Shown here: piece by piece, positions 1 through 5,402 of the stretch
Position numbering within the stretch: position 1 is the stretch's first letter
How the letters are laid out: each line of letters opens with the position of its first letter
DNA from: Archaeoglobales archaeon
GTDB lineage: Archaea; Halobacteriota; Archaeoglobi; Archaeoglobales; Archaeoglobaceae
Reading direction: 5' to 3'
DNA: 5,567 bases
NCBI GenBank assembly: GCA_003663055.1
Contig: QMZF01000097.1
Location: 1 to 5,567, forward strand
Translations under genes and position numbers: made by a program
The notes under the pieces: generated by a model
The model's input: only the letters and a program-made list of their open reading frames with translations
Told to the model about the DNA's origin: nothing
Database searches by the model: none

Positions 1-432
1 CACGTACTTCATCGGAAATGCCATTTCATGGGGCAGGTAGATTGCCTTGGTTTTATCCATTCCGTAGTTGAACTCGTTTGGCCTCTCAGCCGGACAAGCT
101 TTGACGCATTCTCCGCATGCCGTGCAAGCATCGGTTACAAAGCGCGGATTTATCCTGATTGAAACCTCGAAGTTCCCGGGCTCGCCGCTGATCGATTCGA
201 CCTCTGCGTTTGTGAAGAACTTCAGGTTTGGCAGGTTTTTGAGCCTCTTGAATAGTATCTCCAAACCGCAGTATGGTGGACAGAGCTTTGGAAAGTAGCG
301 CCACAGCTGGGCAACTCTTCCACCGAGATATGGATTCTTTTCAATGAGGTACACATCATAGCCCGTCTCTGCTGCTTCGATAGCCGCAGTTAAGCCTGTG
401 ATTCCCCCTCCAACAACGAGTATTCCAGTCAT
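1..432 (-). CDS. qmoA: QmoA, quinone-interacting membrane-bound oxidoreductase subunit A (N-terminal part, cut by window edge)
   Basis: The first 144 codons of a flavoprotein related to heterodisulfide reductase HdrA; the gene continues beyond the left edge. QmoA is the cytoplasmic FAD/iron-sulfur subunit of QmoABC, which is thought to pass electrons from menaquinol to APS reductase. Seen: an N-terminal dinucleotide-binding motif GGGITG (residues 8-13), an acidic strand end YLIEK (28-32), the QmoA-typical stretch YFPKLCPPYCGLE (46-58) with Cys51 and Cys55, and a ferredoxin motif C103-x2-C106-x2-C109-x3-C113-P. The block YLPHEMAFPMKYV (132-144) also matches QmoA as I remember the Desulfovibrio protein, whose full length is about 410 residues. 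The start ATG has a strong ribosome binding site, GGAGGAG, five bases upstream. The preceding gene on the same strand stops 48 bases away, so both read-through and a private promoter are possible. HdrA is the main alternative, but the PKLCPPYCGLE block favours QmoA. Confidence 0.93.
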   Translation of the reverse strand, partial: MTGILVVGGGITGLTAAIEAAETGYDVYLIEKNPYLGGRVAQLWRYFPKLCPPYCGLEILFKRLKNLPNLKFFTNAEVESISGEPGNFEVSIRINPRFVTDACTACGECVKACPAERPNEFNYGMDKTKAIYLPHEMAFPMKYV

Positions 433-480
433 AGCAACTCCTCCAGAACAAGACTTGGGCATAAAAAGAGGTTAATAAAG
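433..480 (-). promoter_or_regulatory. qmoA leader: Shine-Dalgarno and possible TATA box
   Basis: This 48-base gap precedes qmoA. It holds GGAGGAG at 444-438 on the minus strand, five bases before the ATG, which fixes the qmoA start. A TATA-like TTTATTAA at 479-472 lies next to the stop codon of the upstream gene and would place a transcript start near 450, leaving a leader of roughly 17 bases that includes the ribosome binding site. The ribosome binding site is clear. The promoter is only an inference, because the gap is equally compatible with co-transcription from the upstream pair. Confidence 0.45.
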
Positions 481-1323
481 TTATCGGAATTCTTGGGCAG
501 AGCGGGCGGATTCAACACCTTCCATAAAGAGTTTAATGTATTCATCCCTGCTAGCTCCAAGGTAGTCCTTCTCACTTACACCTCTCCAGTAAAGACTGAA
601 GGATGGATCCCTAGGATACCTGCTCAGCTTTATTATGTCAGGCGATGTAAATGGAACACCAAAGTAAAAATCCAGAAAATCCTCATCTCTGATCTTCTTT
701 CTGACAAACCTTGTTACGTCAAGAAAGACCACTTCGTTATCTCTAAGCATAAGCTCGTAGTCGTCCCATGGCTTATAGATATATCCAGCCTTGTTAAGCT
801 TGTAGAGTATTTTTGAGGTTAGGGGGATACACTTCTTTGCACCCTCTTCATCAATAAAAATGTCTCCCTCCTTAAAATCTGATAGGGGTTTACCTCTAAC
901 CCATTCCTGAAGCATTAGCTCGTCCTCCACCATTATCGGTTTTGCTACGTTGTTTGGAAACTTTTTATAGACATCAATGGCATTCCTCCAATGGTTTTTG
1001 AAAGAGGTAATGGGTGAGTTTGGGGAGAGCAGGTTGAGGGCAAAGTTGAATTTTCCTGAATTGGTTAGGGCTTCAAGCTTAAAAACGTAATACCTGATCC
1101 AAGCCGAAGCCAAAGAAATCGTAAGCTCCTTAACCTCGGAATTAACTTCGTTTTCTATTGCCTCAACCACGCCATCGATATGTTTGCATATCTTTTCTCT
1201 GATTATTCTCGCCCTTTCCTCCGGCTTTGGCGCAAAGAGAGCTACTCTTAACAGTGGGACACTTATTCCCCAGGATGTTACACAATCGGATGCAATGTTT
1301 TCGCTAAACCTCACCCTCCTCAT
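481..1323 (-). CDS. Unrecognised 280-residue protein with a degenerate kinase-like fold
   Basis: I do not recognise this gene as a named family. The order of motifs in its middle resembles a Bud32/RIO/aminoglycoside-phosphotransferase-type kinase: a helix-C-like stretch (about 111-122), a strand VAKPIMVEDE (126-135), and a hinge-like LMLQEWVRGKPLSDF (136-150). Then comes LYKLNKAGYIYKPWDDYELML (173-193), which lines up without gaps on the kinase catalytic loop 'LHxxGxxHGDLxxxNIL'. The catalytic His-Gly-Asp position is Tyr183-Lys184-Pro185 and the loop Asn is Glu190, while the metal-binding Asp of DFG may survive as Asp202 in FLDVTRF. No glycine-rich loop is evident. If the fold is right, this is a pseudokinase. 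No signal peptide or membrane segment is visible. Its ATG overlaps the end of the zinc-ribbon gene by 20 bases and has no ribosome binding site of its own; GTG at 1314 is an alternative start. Downstream on the same strand is qmoA. The gene is real by its length, its coupling and its protein-like sequence; the kinase relation is inference. Confidence 0.8.
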   Translation of the reverse strand: MRRVRFSENIASDCVTSWGISVPLLRVALFAPKPEERARIIREKICKHIDGVVEAIENEVNSEVKELTISLASAWIRYYVFKLEALTNSGKFNFALNLLSPNSPITSFKNHWRNAIDVYKKFPNNVAKPIMVEDELMLQEWVRGKPLSDFKEGDIFIDEEGAKKCIPLTSKILYKLNKAGYIYKPWDDYELMLRDNEVVFLDVTRFVRKKIRDEDFLDFYFGVPFTSPDIIKLSRYPRDPSFSLYWRGVSEKDYLGASRDEYIKLFMEGVESARSAQEFR

Positions 1324-1525
1324 AGGGGAAGTAATAGAATTCTAAGTTTGCCTGCTTAACAACCTTGTACATACCGATCGTACCACAGTCACGACATCTA
1401 ACGATAAAAACTTCGGCGTCGAATTCGGCCCTCTTCCTTTTGAATTTCCCCTTTCTTTCTTCAAGTACTTCAGCTTTATGTTTTTTTCCATCGTTACATA
1501 TTGGACAATCTATTTCGATATCCAT
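1304..1525 (-). CDS. Small zinc-ribbon protein, 73 residues
   Basis: A small soluble protein with two CxxC knuckles, CPIC (residues 7-10) and CRDCG (44-48), the arrangement of a zinc beta-ribbon. Between them lies a very basic stretch (about 14-33, including KGKFKRKR), and the C-terminus is aromatic and acidic (FYYFPYEEGE). The fold suggests binding of nucleic acid or a protein partner; the sequence gives no more specific role. It weakly resembles uncharacterised archaeal Zn-finger proteins. ATG at 1525 is the only sensible start, because an in-frame TAA lies nine codons upstream (1552-1550). No Shine-Dalgarno precedes it, but a TATA-like box about 26 bases upstream fits a leaderless transcript. 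It heads a same-strand run with the 280-residue kinase-like gene (20-base overlap, so probably translationally coupled) and then qmoA. Confidence 0.8.
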   Translation of the reverse strand: MDIEIDCPICNDGKKHKAEVLEERKGKFKRKRAEFDAEVFIVRCRDCGTIGMYKVVKQANLEFYYFPYEEGEV

Positions 1526-1526
1526 T

Positions 1527-1560
1527 GAATCGGCTTGTTTTTTCGATTCTTAAATCTTTC
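1527..1560 (-). promoter_or_regulatory. Leaderless promoter of the zinc-ribbon gene with an inverted repeat over the start region
   Basis: Read on the minus strand, a purine-rich BRE-like GAAAG (1560-1556) runs into a TATA-like ATTTAAGA (1555-1548). Its centre is about 26 bases before the ATG at 1525, the usual archaeal distance from TATA box to transcript start, so the mRNA probably begins at or near the start codon. Between box and start lies a perfect 6-base inverted repeat, GAATCG (1527-1532) and CGATTC (1544-1549), separated by 11 bases. It touches the TATA box and the expected start site, which is where an archaeal repressor would bind. The repeat is seen directly; its function is inferred. 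Confidence 0.5.
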
Positions 1561-1654
1561 CATAATGCATGTCGACAAGTTTTGCTCAGCAATCGCTTTG
1601 TGGATTCCAGTTTTGAGGATATTGGCATTTCTGAGGTTTTCAGCTTCGTTTGCC
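1561..1654. other. Centre of the divergent intergenic region, no gene assigned
   Basis: About 94 bases lie between the two promoter elements of the divergent zinc-ribbon and TPR genes. An open frame crosses it in each direction, but neither has a convincing start or a protein-like sequence. It contains a short imperfect hairpin, CTGAggttTTCAG (1631-1642 region). I found no tRNA or box C/D signature. Confidence 0.35.
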
Positions 1655-1690
1655 CAAAAAGTTTTTAAAACAAGCGGTAGGCAGATTTTC
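1655..1690 (+). promoter_or_regulatory. Leaderless promoter of the TPR gene
   Basis: A BRE-like AAAAAG (1656-1661) is followed by the TATA-like TTTTTAAAA (1662-1670), itself part of the palindrome GTTTTTAAAAC. The centre of the box is about 25 bases before ATG 1691, and no Shine-Dalgarno lies between, so transcription should begin at or next to the start codon. This geometry is the main reason for starting the TPR protein at 1691 rather than at an ATG further upstream in the same frame. Confidence 0.55.
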
Positions 1691-2629
1691 ATGAAAATTG
1701 TAGAAGAGGTTGGCAGGCTTATAAAAGAGGGAAAACCCCTTGAAGCGCTTGAGTTTTTAAAAGAGAACTCTTCCGATGATGTGAGAAGTGTTATAGAAGA
1801 ACTTTTTAAGGATCCAACCAAAATTAAGGAGCTGGAGGGGACTTGGAGAGCTTTAGTGGGTTTAGCATTCTTTTCCTATAACTCGATGTCCCTTTCCGAA
1901 GAGCCTTTTGATAGAGAATCTGTAGTTTCATGCTTGATTTCATCGGTTAACGCGGTAAAGTTGAGTAGAGAATTAGGGCTGAATTATCTTGTTCCAAAGT
2001 TCCTTAGGATCGGTGCCAAATCGCTGATAGTTATGAAAATGAATGACAGGGCTGAAAAATTTTATCTCGAAGCAGAAAAAATTGCCAGAGAACTATCAGA
2101 TTTGGAAGAGCTTGCAGAAGTTGAGAATGATATAGCCCTCTTGTACTACAGCGAAAAAAGGTACGAAGAAGCCTTGCCAAAAATACAGATCTCTCTTGAA
2201 ATAAGGGAAAAAATCGGGAATAAAGAGAAGTTGGCAGAATGCTTGATTAATGCCGGGGAAATATACAGAAAAGTTGGAGATTATGCTCTTGCGGAGGACA
2301 GCTTTAAGAGGGCTGAGGAGATTTACAGGGAGCTGGTCAACTTCGATAGATCTTATAAGTTTGATCTGGCTATAGCTCTCAGTAACCTTGGAACGTTTTA
2401 TAAGGCAAGAAGGAGGTATGAGGAAGCGGAAAGGATGCTGAAGGAAACCCTCGATTTGTTCGAGGAACTTGAGACCAAGGACAAAAACTTTGGACAGTTT
2501 GTGGCTGCATCCCTAAAGCACTATGGAGATCTGAAGAAGGAGATGGGTGATTACAAGGAAGCTGAGGAGTACTACAAGATGTCGGCCGACAAGTTTAAAG
2601 AGGTAATGTACGGCAGGATGAAGTACTGA
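1691..2629 (+). CDS. TPR-repeat protein, 312 residues
   Basis: An all-helical protein with about five tetratricopeptide repeats: residues 104-137, 140-175, 180-215, 226-260 and 270-306. The clearest are LINAGEIYRKVGDYALAEDS (186-205), LSNLGTFYKARRRYEEAERM (230-249) and LKHYGDLKKEMGDYKEAEEY (275-294), each with the Tyr, Gly/Ala and Ala-Glu spacing of the family. Residues 1-100 are helical without obvious repeats. TPR arrays hold protein partners; no catalytic motif, signal peptide or membrane segment is visible, so it should be a cytoplasmic scaffold or sensor arm of unknown target. The frame stays open upstream to 1535, but the extra 52 residues are not TPR-like and would run through the promoter elements; the TATA box 25 bases before ATG 1691 supports this shorter start. 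The gene diverges from the zinc-ribbon/kinase-like/qmoA run and converges on aprA. Base composition is AT-richer than aprA (22 G+C in 60 bases at 2041-2100, against 33 in 60 at 3661-3720). Confidence 0.88.
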   Translation: MKIVEEVGRLIKEGKPLEALEFLKENSSDDVRSVIEELFKDPTKIKELEGTWRALVGLAFFSYNSMSLSEEPFDRESVVSCLISSVNAVKLSRELGLNYLVPKFLRIGAKSLIVMKMNDRAEKFYLEAEKIARELSDLEELAEVENDIALLYYSEKRYEEALPKIQISLEIREKIGNKEKLAECLINAGEIYRKVGDYALAEDSFKRAEEIYRELVNFDRSYKFDLAIALSNLGTFYKARRRYEEAERMLKETLDLFEELETKDKNFGQFVAASLKHYGDLKKEMGDYKEAEEYYKMSADKFKEVMYGRMKY

Positions 2630-2696
2630 GTTATGTATTAGCAGTAATTGACTATTGATTGTTTGAAATTTCTAACTTTTTGAAATTCACATCTTT

Positions 2697-2706
2697 AAGT
2701 TTTTTT
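2697..2706 (+). terminator. T-tract terminator for the TPR gene
   Basis: A run of seven T (2700-2706) lies about 70 bases after the TPR stop codon. Archaeal termination commonly needs only such a U-rich tract. A weaker CTTTTT run lies nearer the gene, around 2676-2681. Confidence 0.4.
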
Positions 2707-2858
2707 CGACCAGTGATTCTGTTGAATTTTTCAGAAAGTAGCCAGCCTCAAAATCGACCTTAAGCTGACTGGAACGAGTTTCTAGATTTTAATTAAATTG
2801 TTATACATTTCTCAAAACCAGCAATTCTCACTAAGCATTGATTGGTATCATGAAATAC

Positions 2859-2873
2859 TAAAAAACAAAAAAG
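2859..2873 (-). terminator. T-tract terminator for the aprBA transcript
   Basis: On the minus strand, two runs of six T separated by one G (CTTTTTTGTTTTTTAG) begin about a dozen bases after the aprA stop codon. This fits the U-rich tracts at which archaeal RNA polymerase releases, and it would end the aprBA message before it ran antisense into the TPR gene. Confidence 0.5.
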
Positions 2874-2884
2874 AGTTAAAAATT

Positions 2885-4834
2885 TTATAACGTATATTCG
2901 ACGATGTGTAGGACTGGTGTCTTGTCGAATACCCACTCGTTCTTCTCTGGGTCGTATCTGCCGAGGGTGAACACGTGCCAGTTCTCGTCGTCGAGTTCTG
3001 GGAAGTCCGTTCTGTAGTAGTAGCCTGGGAACCTTGTTTCCTCTCTGAAGAGCATGAACCTCACGTGAGCCTCAGCAGTCCAGATCCTGTGCCAGAGCTC
3101 CCAAGCTCTCATGAGTTCGTGCAGGTCTCTTGCAGCGATGTAGTTCTCCCAGTCCTCCTTGAGGAAGGCCAGAAGTTCGAGAGCTCTCTCAAGCATGGCC
3201 TTGTTCGTCTGGTACAACATCGAAGCTCCGGCAGCGTACTCGTCCATTATCTTCTGTAGCCTAACGAGTCCCTGCCACGGGAAGAAGAAGTACGGGCTGA
3301 CGTTTTCATCCGTCGTCTTGTCCTTGTTTTCGATGTATCTCTCCATTGGTGCAAAGCACTTCTTCTTGAGCTCCTCCACCTTTGCATCGTCAATTGCGGG
3401 ATCGGGCTTCTGCTCAACCACATACCTCACTGCTGCCTTTGCTGCAAGTCTGCCTTCTGTGAATGAACCGCTTGAGAACTTGTGTGGATTTGCTCCCGCG
3501 CAATCACCGACCGCAAACAAGCCCTTAACTGTTGTCATTCTGTTGTATACGAACGGGAAGTACTTCTTGTACTCCTCTGGCATGAGATCCTCTGGTCCAC
3601 AAACCCAGAATCCCGCTTCACCACTGTGCGAACCCATGATGTAGGGTTCTGCCATAGCAGCCTCAGACGGCTTCTCCTGTGGATCAATGTTCTGGCTTGC
3701 CCAGAGCAATGCCTGGCTTACTGTCATGTCAAGGAAGTCTTCGAACGCTTCATCGTATATCTTCTTAGCCTTAGCTTTGTCTCCGGCAGCCAAGGCCTCC
3801 ATAGCTTCTGGCGTATCCATAAAGATCGGTGCCTTACCCTGCATAACCTGGAGCAGTGCCTGGTGGTTTCTTAGCGGTGTCGGTATTGGTTGTGCAGTAC
3901 CGTACGGCTTGTACTTCTCAAGCTCACTTGCAGTAGTTTCAATGTAAACCTCTCCGAACGCGTTCTTCGCCTTGCACTTGAAGAACAGGAACCATGCACC
4001 GACTGGCCCGTAGCCGTCCTTGAACCTGAATGGAATGAATCTGTGCTCAAACTGCGTTAGCATTGCTCCAGCTTTCAATCCCATGTAGTACCCACTTCCA
4101 GTGTCGAATATGGCATACCAAGTCCTTCCCGCTGCCTCACCAACGCTCCTTGGTCTGAACAGTAACGTTGCTCCTCCCGTTGCAAGAATTACTGCTTTTG
4201 CCTTAAACACGTAGAACTTTGGCTCTCTTACGCTGAACCCTACGGCTCCGGCAACCCTGGTTGGATCGTTTTTATCCAAAAGGAGCTCGATAATTGGTAC
4301 TCTCTCATAGATGTTCTCCTCACCAAGTGCCATCTTTGTGGCTTCAGCAATAATGGGCTTGTAAGATTCTCCGTGGATCATTAGCTGCCATGGTCCCTCT
4401 CTTACCCACTTTCCGTCGGGGGTTAGCCACATCGGCAGACCCCATTTGTTGAATAGGTGAACCGTTCCGTCAACGTGCCTTGCGTAATCGGCAACTAGGT
4501 CTTCTCTTGCAATACCCATCATGTCAAGCACTACGTACCTTACGTAGTCTTCAACGGTGTTCTGGATTTCGGACCTAGCTGGCCTGTCACCATATTTGTT
4601 GTCGATGTATGTGTTAATAGCAGAAAGACCCTGCGCGACGGCTCCGCTCCTCTCAATAGCTGCCTTTTCAACAAGCGTGACCTTCAGCCCCGCGAGCTTA
4701 GCCCAATAGGCTGCCTCGTATGCTGCTCCACATCCCGAGAAACCGCCACCGACTATCAGGACATCCGTCTCTACTGTTTCAGTTGGTACTTCATCTGCTT
4801 TATAAACCTCTACCTTTTTTGGTACGTAAACCAT
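2885..4834 (-). CDS. aprA: Adenylylsulfate reductase, alpha subunit (AprA)
   Basis: The catalytic FAD subunit of dissimilatory APS reductase. It reduces APS to sulfite and AMP in the cytoplasm, with electrons entering through AprB. The 649 residues belong to the fumarate-reductase/succinate-dehydrogenase flavoprotein superfamily. Seen: FAD-binding GGGFSG (29-34), VEKAAIERSGAVAQGLSA (55-72), ILATGG (216-221), and GDCAGANPHKFSSGSFTEGR (443-462), which closes the FAD site. Key residues known from the A. fulgidus structure, shifted by five, are all present: Arg270 and His403 (Arg265 and His398 there), Trp239, Glu146, Tyr100 and Arg322; Asn74 keeps its number. The five extra residues lie in the loop at about 79-90 (NKYGDRPARSEI). 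The start ATG has GGAGGTG seven bases upstream, overlapping the aprB stop, so the two subunits are coupled. The gene converges on the TPR gene. All active-site positions checked are intact, so the enzyme should be functional. The direction (sulfate reduction rather than sulfite oxidation) is inferred from the Archaeoglobus-like sequence. Confidence 0.98.
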   Translation of the reverse strand: MVYVPKKVEVYKADEVPTETVETDVLIVGGGFSGCGAAYEAAYWAKLAGLKVTLVEKAAIERSGAVAQGLSAINTYIDNKYGDRPARSEIQNTVEDYVRYVVLDMMGIAREDLVADYARHVDGTVHLFNKWGLPMWLTPDGKWVREGPWQLMIHGESYKPIIAEATKMALGEENIYERVPIIELLLDKNDPTRVAGAVGFSVREPKFYVFKAKAVILATGGATLLFRPRSVGEAAGRTWYAIFDTGSGYYMGLKAGAMLTQFEHRFIPFRFKDGYGPVGAWFLFFKCKAKNAFGEVYIETTASELEKYKPYGTAQPIPTPLRNHQALLQVMQGKAPIFMDTPEAMEALAAGDKAKAKKIYDEAFEDFLDMTVSQALLWASQNIDPQEKPSEAAMAEPYIMGSHSGEAGFWVCGPEDLMPEEYKKYFPFVYNRMTTVKGLFAVGDCAGANPHKFSSGSFTEGRLAAKAAVRYVVEQKPDPAIDDAKVEELKKKCFAPMERYIENKDKTTDENVSPYFFFPWQGLVRLQKIMDEYAAGASMLYQTNKAMLERALELLAFLKEDWENYIAARDLHELMRAWELWHRIWTAEAHVRFMLFREETRFPGYYYRTDFPELDDENWHVFTLGRYDPEKNEWVFDKTPVLHIVEYTL

Positions 4835-4840
4835 CTAAAA

Positions 4841-4847
4841 CACCTCC
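4841..4847 (-). promoter_or_regulatory. Ribosome binding site of aprA in the aprB-aprA junction
   Basis: GGAGGTG, a near-complete match to the archaeal 16S tail, begins directly after the aprB stop codon within TAAAGGAGGTG. The 14-base gap between the two genes is little more than this site and its spacer, pointing to one transcript and matched synthesis of the subunits. Confidence 0.8.
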
Positions 4848-4848
4848 T

Positions 4849-5322
4849 TTAACCCAACTTCGTTAAGGGCTTGTCCCTTAGCTTGATTGGTGGGAACTCT
4901 TTGTAATCGAGGATGTCTGGTTCACCCGCAAGTAGCTCTGTTTTTAACATGTCCTCCGTTGGGTCTGGGAATCCCTCAAACGGCTGGATTGAACCCCACG
5001 GCGTCGTTCTAATTGCAAACTTAAACCTCAGAACCTTGCCATTTCTGTACTTTATCGTCCACATTATTGCATCCGTTCCACGCATTGGTACACAGCTTGC
5101 TCCCATGGGGGAGTAGTCGATGTAGCTTCTACATTCAATTGCGCCCTGTGGACACATCTTAATACAAGAATAGCACTCCCAGCACATGTCTGGTTCTCTG
5201 TTGTACGCCTTCATTGCCTCCTTGTCCAGTGTCATCAGGTCGTTGGGGCAGATGTATTCACAAGCAGTCCTTTCCAACGCTTTACAACCGTCACACTTTT
5301 CCGGGTTTACCCAACTTGGCAT
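4849..5322 (-). CDS. aprB: Adenylylsulfate reductase, beta subunit (AprB)
   Basis: The iron-sulfur subunit of APS reductase; it relays electrons through two [4Fe-4S] clusters to the FAD of AprA. With the start chosen here it has 157 residues (about 150 in A. fulgidus). Cluster cysteines are C10, C13, C21, C25 and C47, C50, C53, C57, in the familiar blocks CDGCKALERTACEYICP and CWECYSCIKMCP. Trp48, noted in the A. fulgidus structure as lying between the clusters, is present. Residues from about 104 onward (RTTPWGSIQPFEGFPDPTE) form the C-terminal tail that wraps around AprA. The frame is open upstream to a TTG at 5343, but ATG 5322 gives the family N-terminus MPSWVNPEKC and has GGAGGTGA five bases before it, so the longer form is unlikely. 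aprA follows 14 bases downstream. Interaction with QmoABC is known for the family and is supported here by qmoA lying 2.5 kb away on the same strand. Confidence 0.97.
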   Translation of the reverse strand: MPSWVNPEKCDGCKALERTACEYICPNDLMTLDKEAMKAYNREPDMCWECYSCIKMCPQGAIECRSYIDYSPMGASCVPMRGTDAIMWTIKYRNGKVLRFKFAIRTTPWGSIQPFEGFPDPTEDMLKTELLAGEPDILDYKEFPPIKLRDKPLTKLG

Positions 5323-5327
5323 TTTTT

Positions 5328-5335
5328 TCACCTCC
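5328..5335 (-). promoter_or_regulatory. Ribosome binding site that decides the aprB start
   Basis: GGAGGTGA, a full Shine-Dalgarno match, ends five bases before ATG 5322. It lies inside the longer reading frame that starts at TTG 5343, which makes that TTG a poor start candidate. Confidence 0.85.
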
Positions 5336-5379
5336 AACCTCAAACTAGAGAGTTGTTGAATTTGGTACCTCCTAACATT

Positions 5380-5397
5380 AAAAATTTAAAAACCTTA
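5380..5397 (-). promoter_or_regulatory. Possible aprBA promoter, or terminator of the preceding gene
   Basis: On the minus strand AAGGTTTTTAAATTTTTAATG contains a TATA-like TTTTTAAATT (5392-5383) that would start a transcript near 5362, giving aprB a leader of about 40 bases that includes its Shine-Dalgarno. The same T-rich stretch, a dozen bases after the upstream gene's stop codon, could instead end that gene's message. Both roles are inference; an 80-base gap before aprB makes a separate aprBA promoter reasonable. Confidence 0.35.
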
Positions 5398-5402
5398 CTA
5401 TT

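Larger units (their letters stand above)
2630..2884. other. Convergent intergenic gap between the TPR gene and aprA
   Basis: 255 AT-rich bases lie between two converging genes. I see no open frame with a start and protein-like sequence, no tRNA and no long repeat. The content is terminator-like T tracts toward each flank, a small repeated TTTGAAATT (about 2661-2688), the direct repeat TCGACC (2706-2711 and 2754-2759), and a weak nested inverted repeat: AGAAA 2733-2737 with TTTCT 2779-2783, enclosing CCAG 2742-2745 with CTGG 2769-2772. Confidence 0.5.

Noticed and set aside
493..816. 107-codon plus-strand open frame opposite the kinase-like gene
   Set aside because: It lacks a ribosome binding site or promoter and lies wholly inside a better-supported gene that is coupled to its neighbour.
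1535..1690. 52-residue N-terminal extension of the TPR protein, partly hydrophobic (start at 1535 or 1565), which could suggest a membrane anchor
   Set aside because: It has no ribosome binding site, crosses both promoter elements, is not TPR-like and contains arginines inside the hydrophobic stretch; the TATA box 25 bases before ATG 1691 supports the shorter form.
1510..1821. 103-codon minus-strand open frame crossing the divergent region
   Set aside because: Half of it is antisense to the TPR gene and its end overlaps the zinc-ribbon gene in another frame; it shows no motif or start signal.
2975..3947. Several open frames on the plus strand opposite aprA (94-161 codons)
   Set aside because: They lie antisense to a complete, strongly conserved aprA, overlap one another in different frames and show no protein-family features; they arise from the codon bias of aprA.
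5323..5343. Start of aprB at TTG 5343, adding seven residues
   Set aside because: The perfect Shine-Dalgarno lies inside this extension, and ATG 5322 gives the known family N-terminus.
5340..5378. 12-codon leader peptide upstream of aprB containing a GGAGG
   Set aside because: It lies upstream of the expected transcript start, has no ribosome binding site of its own and shows no run of regulatory codons.
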